Assembly: GCF_003336225.1 (NCBI RefSeq)
Contig: NZ_QPID01000004.1
Coordinates: 248,001 to 312,000, forward strand
Reading direction: 5' to 3'
Length of the DNA: 64,000 bases
Origin: Corallincola holothuriorum
Lineage (GTDB): Bacteria > Pseudomonadota > Gammaproteobacteria > Enterobacterales > Neiellaceae
In this document: positions 1-9,511 of the stretch, in pieces
Layout of the letters: each line of letters starts with the position of its first letter
How positions within the stretch are numbered: the stretch's first letter is position 1
The notes under the pieces: model-generated
Told to the model about the DNA's origin: nothing
Database searches by the model: none
The model's input: the letters and a program-made list of their open reading frames with translations, nothing else
Position numbers and translations under genes: made by a program

Positions 1-936
1 TGTGCCATCCATATTGATGGTAGCCCCCAGAGGTACAGTGAAGGATGCCACCTTATTCTTGACGCCTAGCTTACGAGTGACAGTCTCCAGTGTTACTGGA
101 ATTGTCGCGTTGCTAGAGCTGGTGGAGAAAGCGAAGAGCACGGCATCACGCATCTTTATTAGAAAAGTCACCGGACTAAGCCCTGAAAGTGCTTTTAGAA
201 GAACAGGGTAGGTAATTAGGGCATGAATAAGCAGCGTACCGAACACCACGAGAAAATATTTCATTAAATTGGCTATCGTTGAGAAATCTTGCACGATAAA
301 TAGTTTAGCCATTAAGGCGTAAACGCCATACGGGGCTAAATTCATAAGAATGCTGACCAATTTCATAATGACCGCATTTAAATCTTCGAAAACATTAGCC
401 AAACGTTGGCCGGCTGGGCCAGCAATCGCCATTGAAATGCCAAAAAGCAGTGCAAACACAATTATTTGCAACATATTTCCTTCGGCCATCGACTTAATTG
501 GATTTGAAGGGAATAGATTTATAAACACTTCACTTAAGGTTGGTGCTGCTTTTGCGTCAAAGGTCGCACCGCTGGTGAGGTTTACGCCTTCGCCCGGTGA
601 GATAAGCAAAGCGATACCAATCGCGAGGCTGATAGCGATAGCGGTTGTGACCAGATAAAGGCTAATGGACTTGAAGCCTAGACGCCCCAATGTCGAAGCA
701 TCACTTAGGGAACAAGTGCCGCATACTAGAGAGACAAAAACGAGAGGGACAACCAACATTTTTAAACTGGCAACAAAGATCTTGCCAATTACATCGAATA
801 GACCATTGGTGAAATAATGGTCAACAAAAGTGCTTTCGGGAAAAATATTGCGTAATAAAACGCCAGTTAATATTCCCAAAAACATACCAATAAGAATTTT
901 CGTGGTCAGGCTATATTTCACGGTTTGATTAAGCAT
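1..936 (-). CDS. Dicarboxylate/amino acid:cation symporter (partial)
   Basis: Secondary transporter of the DAACS (glutamate/dicarboxylate:Na+ or H+ symporter) family in the inner membrane. The first 312 residues lie in the window and the remaining roughly 100 are beyond the left edge. Long hydrophobic helices are visible, and the protein breaks off at NMDGT (residues 308-312), the family's signature in transmembrane helix 7. A serine-rich stretch, AFSTSSSNAT, just before it matches the first re-entrant hairpin of the family. The ATG at 936 is the first after an in-frame TAG nine bases upstream; the ribosome site is weak. It faces away from the lipoprotein gene at 1127. The family is clear; the substrate (glutamate, aspartate or C4-dicarboxylate) cannot be told. 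Confidence 0.9.
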   Translation of the reverse strand, partial: MLNQTVKYSLTTKILIGMFLGILTGVLLRNIFPESTFVDHYFTNGLFDVIGKIFVASLKMLVVPLVFVSLVCGTCSLSDASTLGRLGFKSISLYLVTTAIAISLAIGIALLISPGEGVNLTSGATFDAKAAPTLSEVFINLFPSNPIKSMAEGNMLQIIVFALLFGISMAIAGPAGQRLANVFEDLNAVIMKLVSILMNLAPYGVYALMAKLFIVQDFSTIANLMKYFLVVFGTLLIHALITYPVLLKALSGLSPVTFLIKMRDAVLFAFSTSSSNATIPVTLETVTRKLGVKNKVASFTVPLGATINMDGT

Positions 937-1114
937 AAATATCTATGAGTCTGGTTTTGATCACAAAAATTAGACTAACAGCTACTTAATGCCGATTAAA
1001 CCACGTTTTCTGTTAATCACATGTTGCTCACATGTTTGCCTAGCCCTAACATAGGCGAAATTGAGATTGTTGTATTTTGCAGTATGTCTATCCAAAAAGA
1101 GATGGATAGCTTCT

Positions 1115-1120
1115 AGGGAG
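1115..1120 (+). promoter_or_regulatory. Ribosome binding site fixing the lipoprotein start
   Basis: AGGGAG lies six bases before the ATG at 1127. This choice puts a lipoprotein signal peptide at the N-terminus. The longer frame opening at 1061 would bury that signal behind 22 extra residues. Confidence 0.7.
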
Positions 1121-1126
1121 ACAAAG

Positions 1127-3244
1127 ATGAGAACGATGGCCCGCAAGAGCTGGTGGATATTGCTAGGCTCGCTATTCCTAGCCGCATGTGGTGGCGGTGA
1201 TTCGCTTGATGGGAACGCAGACCCTGATAACCCAGTTAATCCAGTGGATCCAGTTATTACTACAGAACTGAGTTTTTGGGATTGCCCAGATCCAAATGCC
1301 AATTCTATTGAGGGGTGTACTGCAACTGACTCGTTGAGCATTGGAAACCCTGTTGTGGTTTTTGTTCAAATTTCAAATGATGGTGACGATGCTACTGTTG
1401 ATCGACAGTTAGTCACCGTAGCTACTGATAAAGGGGTGTTGAGTCCCACTGATGGCAAGGTGCTTACCGATGAGTCAGGAGAAGCGTATGTCCGTATTCT
1501 TGCCGGAGCAGATGAAGGTTTGGCTACTGTTACTGCCGACTACGAGGCCGTGCAAGCATCTGACTTTTTGGAAATAGGAAGCGCGCTAGTTGAGCTTTTG
1601 GTTACCACGTCTTTGGGAGACGATGAAGAGTTAGCTGACGGGGCTACTATTGCAGTAACTGCTAATGTTACGTCTGATGGTTTACCGTTTACAGGCTCTG
1701 TCGTTGTGAACTTCTCATCTTCGTGTGTGCTGCAAGGAACTGCAACTATTGATGCAGAGGTTACAGCTATCAACGGTGTCGCGACATCAACATACCGCTC
1801 GGTCGGCTGTGTCGCACAAGATGTGATTGCTGCTGATGTTACTGTTGGGGCAAATACTGCTACGGATACCGTATCTATTAATATCGCTGAAGCGTCTCCA
1901 GCTGGTCTTGTATACCTGAGTGCAGAGCCTGATTATATTAATCTCCAAGGGGCAGGGGGGAATACCGTCTCTGAAGTTACTTTTGTGGTTACTGACGAAA
2001 CGGGTAGTCCTTTGCAGGGGGTTGATGTCGAATTTTTGTTATTCACTTCGGCCGGTGGTACCAATATCCCTCCAGAAAAATCATCTGCACGTTCAGATAT
2101 TGATGGTAAAGTTCGCACTTCCGTCGTTTCCGGTACAATTCCTGGCTCTGCAAGAGTCCAAGCGTCATTGACAACGGAAACTGGAACTGTTTTCACAACG
2201 GTTTCAAGCTTTTTAAGTGTCGGCACTGGCTTTCCAACTAGCGATAGTTTTTCGCTGAGTTTCTCGCGGTTGAATCCAGATTCATGGAAGAATGATGGCA
2301 TTTTAGTTGATGTAACAATTAATGCTGCAGACCATTTTGGTAACCCTGTACCTGACGGATTCCCTATCTCATTTGTTACTGAAGGAGGCGCGATAGAGTC
2401 CCGTTGTGTCACAGAGAACGGGGCTTGCACTGTTATTTGGAGAAGTCAGGATTTTCGCCCTGATGATGGGCGTGTAACTGTCCTTGCTTTTGCTCAAGGC
2501 GAGGAAAGTTTCACCGATATGAATGGTGATGGCTTATTTAGCGGTCAAGGGGAGTTTTTCATCGACCGTAACGTGAACGGAGTTTATGACGCCGGGGTCG
2601 ATAAAATCCCTGATTTGGCAGAGGCATATATTGATGCTAATGAGGATGAGTCTCGTGGGCCAACAGAAGAGTTCATCGATTTTAATAATGATAATCTGTA
2701 TACCACGGCAAACGGTCAATTTGATGGCTTACTTTGCGATGGCATTGATTGTACCTCTGGCTTTGTCGATGTCGTTGCATCTGGCGTTATTCAGATGGCA
2801 AATCGGGGGGATATAGCGCTATATATATGTGGTGATGAGCTTTGCACCTATTCTGGACGTGTAGCAACAGGTTCTGGCGGCACGGTGAAAATGTGTATGT
2901 TTGAACAATTCAATACGATAGAGGGAGGGTTGATGAGAACGCCATTGGCTTATGAGGCTATCGTTGACTATGCAGCTAGAGCTCCTGTTCAAATTATAGG
3001 TTTGAGCGCTGGCGTTCAAGGGAATTCTAATCAAGTTGTTTCCGCGGCTGGAGCGGTTATCGTTCCTGAGCGCGATATAGATGAGTTGGGCTGTCCTCGA
3101 ACATCTATCTTCCAGTTTAATTATGATCTTGCTGGTGGAGAAGCTATTACAGGTGCTGTAGACGCTACTGTGACTTATCAAGCTGACGGCTCGGGTGTTG
3201 GCGCGGGGGTTCCTTTTATGATTCCTGTAACAGGGACAAATTAA
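1127..3244 (+). CDS. Ig-like (Big-1) surface lipoprotein with Ca-type acidic loops
   Basis: Predicted lipoprotein of 705 residues, exported and lipidated at Cys21 (lipobox LAAC). An acidic linker rich in Asp, Pro and Asn follows. The body reads as several bacterial Ig-like group 1 domains of the invasin/intimin type, with repeated patterns such as VTDETGSPLQGVDVEF and a GxxxTxV-like strand pattern at about residues 70-440. From about residue 465 to 535 there is a cluster of Asp/Asn-rich loops (DMNGDG, DRNVNG, DANEDE, DFNNDN) resembling calcium-binding EF-hand or dockerin loops. The C-terminal part has paired cysteines. A strong terminator follows, so it is monocistronic. A cell-surface structural or adhesive role is inferred from domains only; no enzymatic motif is visible. 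Confidence 0.75.
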   Translation: MRTMARKSWWILLGSLFLAACGGGDSLDGNADPDNPVNPVDPVITTELSFWDCPDPNANSIEGCTATDSLSIGNPVVVFVQISNDGDDATVDRQLVTVATDKGVLSPTDGKVLTDESGEAYVRILAGADEGLATVTADYEAVQASDFLEIGSALVELLVTTSLGDDEELADGATIAVTANVTSDGLPFTGSVVVNFSSSCVLQGTATIDAEVTAINGVATSTYRSVGCVAQDVIAADVTVGANTATDTVSINIAEASPAGLVYLSAEPDYINLQGAGGNTVSEVTFVVTDETGSPLQGVDVEFLLFTSAGGTNIPPEKSSARSDIDGKVRTSVVSGTIPGSARVQASLTTETGTVFTTVSSFLSVGTGFPTSDSFSLSFSRLNPDSWKNDGILVDVTINAADHFGNPVPDGFPISFVTEGGAIESRCVTENGACTVIWRSQDFRPDDGRVTVLAFAQGEESFTDMNGDGLFSGQGEFFIDRNVNGVYDAGVDKIPDLAEAYIDANEDESRGPTEEFIDFNNDNLYTTANGQFDGLLCDGIDCTSGFVDVVASGVIQMANRGDIALYICGDELCTYSGRVATGSGGTVKMCMFEQFNTIEGGLMRTPLAYEAIVDYAARAPVQIIGLSAGVQGNSNQVVSAAGAVIVPERDIDELGCPRTSIFQFNYDLAGGEAITGAVDATVTYQADGSGVGAGVPFMIPVTGTN

Positions 3245-3290
3245 GATTGATTTGCTGTTACTCTGTATAAACCGTGTTCGTTAGCTAGTC

Positions 3291-3328
3291 AAAAACGCCT
3301 GTCGCCCCGACCGCTACAGGCGTTTTTT
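3291..3328 (+). terminator. Rho-independent terminator after the Ig-like lipoprotein
   Basis: The arms CGCCTGT and ACAGGCG pair around a 13-base loop, with A-tract before and six T after, 47 bases past the stop codon. Confidence 0.85.
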
Positions 3329-3692
3329 CATTATTAGTGGCAGAGTATTGGGTGTAAGAAAGATTTACTCAGGTGTATTATTCGTGAACCAGTGCCAAGT
3401 CCCTGTCCGCGTACACTAGTGTTACTGAAGCACCTTATTTATATATGAATGTATAGCGAAACCCTATCGTCAAAATTCTTGAAAATGACAACCGTGAGTA
3501 TGAAGTAAGTTATAGGTCCAGATAAGCTTGTTCATTAGGTAGTGAAATACTTCGAGGAAGGCCTTTCTGACTTATCTTTAATTCGCTCATTTACCGTCTA
3601 TAAGCCAATGTTGAGGCGTTGTTTTGTTGGTTCAGAGGTCTTTTAATACTTGAACCTAACATAGTTTCTGACGTGCTGTCCTTAAGTTACAG
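3329..3692. other. Intergenic stretch with no recognised feature
   Basis: A 364-base A+T-rich gap between two convergent genes. I found no credible coding frame with a ribosome site, no RNA gene and no clear terminator for the minus-strand gene that ends at 3693. Confidence 0.5.
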
Positions 3693-5030
3693 TTACGACT
3701 GAAACTGATAGATAGAACCTAGGTTCAAGGTGTTAGTCAATGCGTCCAGGGCTTCCCGGCTCTCGGTCAATAGAGCTGGATCAGCCAAGTCTGCAAAGCT
3801 CAGTTGATCACGATAATGCTTATCTGCCCAATCATTAAGCTGTGCGAACAGCGTGTCACTCATCAAGCACTGCTGGTTTACTGCGGCTAATTCTTGTTCG
3901 CTTAAAGCAACTCTGAGCCTTAAACAAGCCGGTCCGCCACCATTTTGCATACTTTGTTTCACGTCGAAGTAATGGATCTGCTTAATCGGTGTGCCACGAG
4001 TAACCAACTCGCTTAAGTAAGCGTGCACAGCTGGATGTTCTTTACATTCGGTAGGGGCAATAATTGCCATGTCACCGTTAGCTTGGGTGATGATCTGAGT
4101 ATTGAATAGATAGCTTTTGATGGCTTCTTGTACGGAAACTTCCCTCGTTTTCACTTCTATCAAATAAAGCGATGAGTCACCGAACTTTCTTTCTATCTCT
4201 TCGATAACGAGGCTTGAATTGGCAAACGCTTGTTCATGGTAAAACAACACGTTACCGTTACCAACGGCAATCACATCATTATGGAATACACCCTGATCAA
4301 TGACGTCGGGGTTTTGTTGAATGAAAAGTGCATTGCTTTCATTCAAACCATGTAAGCGCGCCACTGCCTGACACGCTTCCAAGGTATGGCGTGCTGGAAA
4401 TTTACTCGGTGCTGGTTGGCTAAGATCTGTGGCATGCTTACCAAATACAAATAATTCTATTCCTGCTGTTCCATAATCACTACACAATCGTGTATGGTTT
4501 GCCGCACCCTCGTCACCAAATAGATCGTTGTCTGGTAGGTGTTGGTGGTGGGCAAAGTGCTGCTCAGAGTCGAAGATGCGTTGTAAAATACGCCCTGTTG
4601 TCGTCGGCTCTAGTGAGCGGTGGAACTTGTTCGCTAAGTTGGCAGGCGTAAAATGTACGCGTTTATCTGCTGTGTCTGCACTGGGTGAGACGGTGGCTGC
4701 ATTAGCTGTCCACATGCTGGAGGCAGAGCTGCATGCCATCAGTAATGCTGGCGCTTGTTTCGCGGCTTGTTGGATCACCTGAGCATCACTGCCTGAAAAA
4801 CCTAAGCGACGAAGGGTATAGACGTCAGGACGCTCCTGAGGCGCAAGAACGCCTTGTGTCATACCCATATCATGCAAGGCTTTCATTTTGCTTAGACCTT
4901 GCTTGACCGCGGCTCTGGGGTTAGAAACTGCTGCGGCATTGTTGAGTGAAGCGACGTTGCCAACGGAAAGCCCCGCATAGTTGTGGGTTGGCCCAACAAG
5001 GCCATCAAAATTAGCTTCTACGTATTTCAT
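3693..5030 (-). CDS. astB: N-succinylarginine dihydrolase
   Basis: Second enzyme of the arginine succinyltransferase (AST) pathway. It hydrolyses N2-succinylarginine to N2-succinylornithine, CO2 and two ammonia in the cytoplasm. The 445-residue length matches the family. The N-terminus [16 protein letters not shown] is characteristic, and the family's catalytic triad is visible: Glu174 in FGDEGAAN, His250 in VFHNDV and Cys369 in [10 protein letters not shown]. The ATG at 5030 is preceded by GGAG at good spacing. None of the other ast genes (astA, astC, astD, astE) is in the window. A lone astB is reported in related marine genera, so this is probably a dispersed pathway rather than a remnant. 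Confidence 0.95.
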   Translation of the reverse strand: MKYVEANFDGLVGPTHNYAGLSVGNVASLNNAAAVSNPRAAVKQGLSKMKALHDMGMTQGVLAPQERPDVYTLRRLGFSGSDAQVIQQAAKQAPALLMACSSASSMWTANAATVSPSADTADKRVHFTPANLANKFHRSLEPTTTGRILQRIFDSEQHFAHHQHLPDNDLFGDEGAANHTRLCSDYGTAGIELFVFGKHATDLSQPAPSKFPARHTLEACQAVARLHGLNESNALFIQQNPDVIDQGVFHNDVIAVGNGNVLFYHEQAFANSSLVIEEIERKFGDSSLYLIEVKTREVSVQEAIKSYLFNTQIITQANGDMAIIAPTECKEHPAVHAYLSELVTRGTPIKQIHYFDVKQSMQNGGGPACLRLRVALSEQELAAVNQQCLMSDTLFAQLNDWADKHYRDQLSFADLADPALLTESREALDALTNTLNLGSIYQFQS

Positions 5031-5232
5031 TAAGGCTCCGGAGTTATGGGGCTGTGTTTTTATTGTTTTATTGAACTACCGCCCGATTATAGTGAAAACA
5101 TCGCGGTAAACCTATGGTGACCCGATCGACAATATGACCTATTTGTGTCGATTGATGTTGACAGAAATGCATCTGACGGGTTAACCCTCTATATATAGAA
5201 GTCCAATGGTGGACGATTGATGACAGGAAAGT

Positions 5233-7872
5233 ATGTCTAAATCACTGGTAATTGTAGAGTCTCCAGCCAAGGCGAAGACTATTAATAAGTATCTGGGAAA
5301 CGAATTTGTCGTTAAGTCCAGTGTCGGTCATGTACGCGATTTGCCCACAGGCAGCAAAGGGCGCGCGCCCGCGGAAAGGCAGTCAACAAAAGGTTTGTCT
5401 GCGGAAGAGAAGGCGGAGTTAAAGAAAAAGAAAGATTATAAAGCCTTAGTGACGCGGATGGGTATCGACCCGAAAAAATCCTGGGAGGCGCACTATGAAG
5501 TGCTGCCGGGTAAAGAGAAGGTCGTCAACGAGTTACGCAAGATCGCCAACTCTGCCGACACTATCTATCTGGCGACGGATTTGGATAGAGAAGGGGAAGC
5601 GATTGCTTGGCATTTGCAGCAGATTATTGGTGGCGAGCCTGAGCGATATCGCCGTGTCGTGTTTAATGAGATCACCAAGAATGCGATCCAAGAGGCTTTC
5701 TCAAAACCTGGTGAGTTAAATGTTGATCGTGTTAACGCCCAGCAAACCAGGCGTTTTCTTGACCGCGTTGTTGGTTTTATGGTGTCGCCGTTGCTGTGGA
5801 AGAAGATTTCACGGGGACTATCCGCTGGGCGAGTGCAATCTGTTGCCGTACGTTTGGTGGTCGAGCGTGAGCGCGAAATTAAAGCTTTCGTTCCAGATGA
5901 ATACTGGAATATTCATGCCAATACATTGACGAAAGCCGGAGCACAGCTTCAGCTTGAAGCGGCCAAATATAATGGCAGTAAATTAGTTTTAGCCGATAAA
6001 AAGGCCACTGACGCCGCATTGGCTGCGTTGAAGCCCGCTGATTTTGTCGTTTCGGAACGAGAAGATAAGCCGACAACCAGCCGTCCGTCAGCGCCGTTTA
6101 TCACCTCGACTCTGCAGCAGGCGGCTAGCACGCGTTTGGGCTTTGGTGTGAAAAAGACCATGACTATGGCGCAGCGTCTTTACGAAGCCGGTTACATCAC
6201 CTACATGCGAACGGACTCGACCAATTTGAGTCAAGAAGCGGTGGCTGCGGCGAGGGAGTTTATTTCCGAACAGTACGGTGAGAGTTACTTACCGGGCAAA
6301 GCGCTGGCGTATGGTAGTAAAGAAGGGGCTCAGGAAGCGCACGAAGCGATACGGCCTTCTGAAGTCACTCGCGTTGCCGATAGCCTTGGTGATATGGAAC
6401 GTGATGCCGTTCGCCTGTATGAGTTGATTTGGCGTCAGTTTGTTGCGTGTCAAATGGTACCTGCGAAGTATGACGCTTCCACTATCCGTGTTACTGCAGC
6501 GGGCTACGAGCTTACCGCAAAGGGACGTACGCTGCGTTTTGATGGTTGGACTCGAGTTCAGCCACCAGCTGGTAAGAAAGAGGATGTGGTACTGCCCAGC
6601 GTTGCTGTTGGAGATATGTTGGCGTTGCAGTCTTTGGATCCGAGCCAACACTTTACTAAGCCTCCGGCGCGCTTCAGCGAAGCATCTTTAGTAAAAGAGC
6701 TGGAAAAAAGAGGGATCGGTAGGCCGTCAACCTATGCATCGATTATCTCGACGATCCAAGATCGTGGCTATGTACGTGTTGATAAGCGCCGTTTCTATGC
6801 CGAGAAGATGGGCGAGATCGTTAATGACCGGCTGGTTGAGAATTTCTCTGATCTGCTTAATTTCAGCTTTACGGCTGAGATGGAGGATAGGCTGGATGAG
6901 ATCGCTTCAGGCCAACAAGGCTGGAAGGAAGTACTGGATCAGTTTTATGCTGAATTTAAAGAACAATTAGATAAAGCCGAGTTGCCCCCGGAAGAGGGCG
7001 GGATGCGCCGTAACGAGATGGTGCTGACGGAGATTGAGTGCCCAACATGTTCTCGGAAGATGGGTATCAGAACAGCATCCACGGGAGTGTTTCTAGGCTG
7101 TGAAGGTTATAACCTGCCGCCAAAAGAGCGTTGTACTACGACGTTGAATTTGGTGCCCGGTGATGAGGCGGTTGCCATAGACGCCGATGATGAAGCGGAA
7201 GCGCAAGCGCTCGTTGCCAGAAGGCGTTGTGGCAAATGTGGCACGTCGATGGATAGTTATTTGCTTGATGAGCAGCGAAAGTTACACATTTGCGGCAGTG
7301 CGCCAACCTGCGATGGTTTTGATGTTGAAATAGGCCAGTTTAAGATTAAGGGCTACGATGGTCCGGTCTTAGAGTGTGATAAGTGCGGATCCGAAATGCA
7401 GCTGAAGTCTGGCCGATTTGGTAAGTACTTTGGTTGTACTAACAGTGAATGTAAGAACACTCGTAAGTTGCTTAAATCAGGAGAAGCGGCGCCACCGAAA
7501 GAAGACCCTGTGCAACTGCCTGAGCTCAAATGCGAAAAGTCTGATGCACATTTTGTACTTAGAGATGGGGCTGCAGGAATATTTTTAGCTGCCAGCACAT
7601 TCCCTAAATCCCGCGAGACTAGAGCGCCATTTGTTGATGAGCTACGTCGTTTCCGTAGCCGTATTTCGCCGAAGTTCCATTATTTGGCTGATGCGCCGGC
7701 AACCGATGATAAAGGGAATCGTTCGTTGGTACGCTTTAGCCGTAAGACGAAGACTCAGTATGTTACCAGTGAAGTAAACGGTAAACAGACGGGTTGGATG
7801 GCTGTGTACGAAGATGGTAAATGGCGTGAGCAAACCAAAGCGCCTGCAGCCAGAAAGAAGAAATCTTCGTAA
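5233..7872 (+). CDS. topA: DNA topoisomerase I (type IA)
   Basis: Relaxes negative supercoils by cutting and rejoining one DNA strand through a 5'-phosphotyrosine. It has 879 residues, close to the E. coli enzyme (865). The Toprim domain is N-terminal, with the acidic metal cluster at Asp116 and Asp118 in [10 protein letters not shown]. The catalytic tyrosine is Tyr324 in ITYMRTDST. The C-terminal part carries three Cys4-type zinc ribbons (about residues 600-740) beginning CPTC, CGKC and CDKC, followed by a basic tail. AGGAAA precedes the ATG. In E. coli topA sits next to cysB; here the same pair is split by three genes on the other strand. Confidence 0.97.
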   Translation: MSKSLVIVESPAKAKTINKYLGNEFVVKSSVGHVRDLPTGSKGRAPAERQSTKGLSAEEKAELKKKKDYKALVTRMGIDPKKSWEAHYEVLPGKEKVVNELRKIANSADTIYLATDLDREGEAIAWHLQQIIGGEPERYRRVVFNEITKNAIQEAFSKPGELNVDRVNAQQTRRFLDRVVGFMVSPLLWKKISRGLSAGRVQSVAVRLVVEREREIKAFVPDEYWNIHANTLTKAGAQLQLEAAKYNGSKLVLADKKATDAALAALKPADFVVSEREDKPTTSRPSAPFITSTLQQAASTRLGFGVKKTMTMAQRLYEAGYITYMRTDSTNLSQEAVAAAREFISEQYGESYLPGKALAYGSKEGAQEAHEAIRPSEVTRVADSLGDMERDAVRLYELIWRQFVACQMVPAKYDASTIRVTAAGYELTAKGRTLRFDGWTRVQPPAGKKEDVVLPSVAVGDMLALQSLDPSQHFTKPPARFSEASLVKELEKRGIGRPSTYASIISTIQDRGYVRVDKRRFYAEKMGEIVNDRLVENFSDLLNFSFTAEMEDRLDEIASGQQGWKEVLDQFYAEFKEQLDKAELPPEEGGMRRNEMVLTEIECPTCSRKMGIRTASTGVFLGCEGYNLPPKERCTTTLNLVPGDEAVAIDADDEAEAQALVARRRCGKCGTSMDSYLLDEQRKLHICGSAPTCDGFDVEIGQFKIKGYDGPVLECDKCGSEMQLKSGRFGKYFGCTNSECKNTRKLLKSGEAAPPKEDPVQLPELKCEKSDAHFVLRDGAAGIFLAASTFPKSRETRAPFVDELRRFRSRISPKFHYLADAPATDDKGNRSLVRFSRKTKTQYVTSEVNGKQTGWMAVYEDGKWREQTKAPAARKKKSS

Positions 7873-7925
7873 GGGGACGAGGGGCTTCGGATGCCCCCGT
7901 TCGCATCTCTAGATATTTAGATAAT

Positions 7926-7956
7926 AAAAAAGCGGGCTGATTAAGCCCGCTTTTTT
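7926..7956. terminator. Bidirectional Rho-independent terminator
   Basis: Perfect inverted repeat AGCGGGCT/AGCCCGCT with a 5-base GATTA loop. A6 precedes it and T6 follows, so it works on both strands: for topA rightwards and for the membrane protein gene leftwards. Confidence 0.9.
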
Positions 7957-7984
7957 ATGTTCATTTCTTAGCTTTGCCGGAGGG

Positions 7985-8752
7985 TTACCACTTTTTCTTC
8001 GGCTGGAATAACACGTCGAGATCGTCTTTCTCTTGTTCTTGACGTTTTGATATTTGCTGGTCACTCTCTTTCTTAACCGAGTTAGCAATATCTTCAGATA
8101 GTCTGTCGACCTCAAGGATCTTCTCCCTGATATATTCATCGGGGTTTGTCTGGTTATGCAGCAGCCTTTCAGCCTTATCCAGAAGCTCGCGTGCGGAGCC
8201 AAATTGGCGGAGTGCTCGAGCAGCAAGCGCTCTCTTAAGTGCATTTTCGACACTTATTTTTAGTTGGATACGGTCGAGGAACTTTTCCTCTTTGGTGAAG
8301 GTTGAAGGATCTATACGCCCTTTGTTGTGCTCTGAACGCAACACCAAACGTAACTTTTTGATCCCCTGAACAAACTGAACAGCGACTTTCTCGCTGTCTG
8401 GGTAGTTAAATGAAGCTTCATCAGGCTCAGTAAATTCTTTATTTATCTGCGCTATTAATGACTCTAACGCACGCATCCGCTTGTTTATTTCAATACTTTC
8501 AGAAGAGACCTCTAGTAAAGCGTTTAACGCCTCAATATTGCGTTTGTAAAGCATCAAAGTGACATTTTTGGTCATAGGCAGCTTAGATGCGTAGCTGAGC
8601 AACTCTTCCGTTTCGTCGATAATTGCTTTTTGTCGGGCTAATTCGGCACGTCTCTCAGCTTCTACTTTCTCTTTGTGCTGCTGAATCACGTTAACGCCGA
8701 TCACCAGCAACAGCAGGATACCTATCAAAACTATAACGATGGTAAAGGTCAT
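7985..8752 (-). CDS. Membrane-anchored coiled-coil protein, function unknown
   Basis: I do not recognise this 255-residue protein by name. Residues 3-22 form one hydrophobic helix (TIVIVLIGILLLLVIGVNVI). A long charged, mostly helical region follows, rich in Glu, Lys, Arg and Leu, that looks like coiled coil or helical repeats (about 25-240), and the tail is basic and hydrophilic. This suggests an inner-membrane anchor with a cytoplasmic helical body. It lies 60 bases downstream of the histidine kinase gene on the same strand and may be cotranscribed with the two-component pair. A structural or scaffolding role is only a guess. Confidence 0.75.
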   Translation of the reverse strand: MTFTIVIVLIGILLLLVIGVNVIQQHKEKVEAERRAELARQKAIIDETEELLSYASKLPMTKNVTLMLYKRNIEALNALLEVSSESIEINKRMRALESLIAQINKEFTEPDEASFNYPDSEKVAVQFVQGIKKLRLVLRSEHNKGRIDPSTFTKEEKFLDRIQLKISVENALKRALAARALRQFGSARELLDKAERLLHNQTNPDEYIREKILEVDRLSEDIANSVKKESDQQISKRQEQEKDDLDVLFQPKKKW

Positions 8753-8812
8753 GATTAAGCCCGATTTAATTGTATGGGTACTAGCCCGGTTACTTTAACG
8801 AAATTCAAGGGA

Positions 8813-9511
8813 TTAGGGTAGCCTCAAGGTGAAAACACTGCCGTCCGAATCGCTTTTATTCTTTAATTCTATGTTACCACACAGATCGCCCCGTTTATGT
8901 GCGGCAGCAATCAGTCGTGCGAAGAAGAGGCCTAACCCCGTTCGCCCAGTTTGAATATTGAAATTGTCTTGAATAGGCTGGTTTAAGGTTAGCATCTCAT
9001 CTGGATAACCTCCTCCATTATCAACGATTTGCATCACAAGGTAGCCATTTTCTTCCTGTGCTTTGATTTCAATTCTGTTCTTTGTGTAGCGCATCGCGTT
9101 GACGAGGACGTCATTGAGCAAGGATCCAATCAGATCCTGATCGAGATACCAGGCGAGATCTGACTCGATATCAAGTTCCACATCAATTTTGCGGGAGCTG
9201 ATATAGAGTTGATTTCTGGATATTAGCTCTTCGACCAGATCTTCAATAAAAAACTCTTCGATATGCAGAGGTAACTGTTGTTGATCAGCGCGGTACAAGG
9301 CGAGCAGGTGGAGCAGATCACCGTTAAGTCGGGACGCTTCATAATGCAAGTTGGCAAGCTCAGGCCCATATTTGGGGTTTTCCTCAGTGATCTGCATCGC
9401 TAAAGTATCTAAGGATTGGATGAGCATGCACAGGCTGTTCTTCATGTCATGAACACTGGTCGCTAGCACTGATGCAAAATCAATGCTCGGTTTGTTTGCT
9501 GTGGTACTCAT
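8813..9511 (-). CDS. Cytoplasmic sensor histidine kinase
   Basis: Short histidine kinase of 232 residues without membrane segments or input domain. The H-box phosphoacceptor is probably His21 in SVHDMKNSL. The HATPase domain shows an N-box (LLNDVLVNAMRY), a G1 box (DNGGGYP) and a G2 box (GRTGLGLFFA). The start ATG overlaps the stop of the response regulator gene by four bases (ATGA), which indicates translational coupling. With no sensor domain, the signal probably comes from the partner protein or another membrane protein. The pairing with the neighbouring regulator is inferred from coupling. Confidence 0.88.
   Translation of the reverse strand: MSTTANKPSIDFASVLATSVHDMKNSLCMLIQSLDTLAMQITEENPKYGPELANLHYEASRLNGDLLHLLALYRADQQQLPLHIEEFFIEDLVEELISRNQLYISSRKIDVELDIESDLAWYLDQDLIGSLLNDVLVNAMRYTKNRIEIKAQEENGYLVMQIVDNGGGYPDEMLTLNQPIQDNFNIQTGRTGLGLFFARLIAAAHKRGDLCGNIELKNKSDSDGSVFTLRLP

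Noticed and set aside
982-1341. 119-codon frame antisense to the Ig-like lipoprotein start
   Set aside because: It overlaps the signal peptide region of a stronger gene and has no family resemblance or ribosome site.
5158-5186. Perfect TTGACA upstream of topA as a promoter
   Set aside because: At 17-base spacing the -10 reads TTAACC, too poor; the TATATA further on is 26 bases away. Not listed as a promoter.
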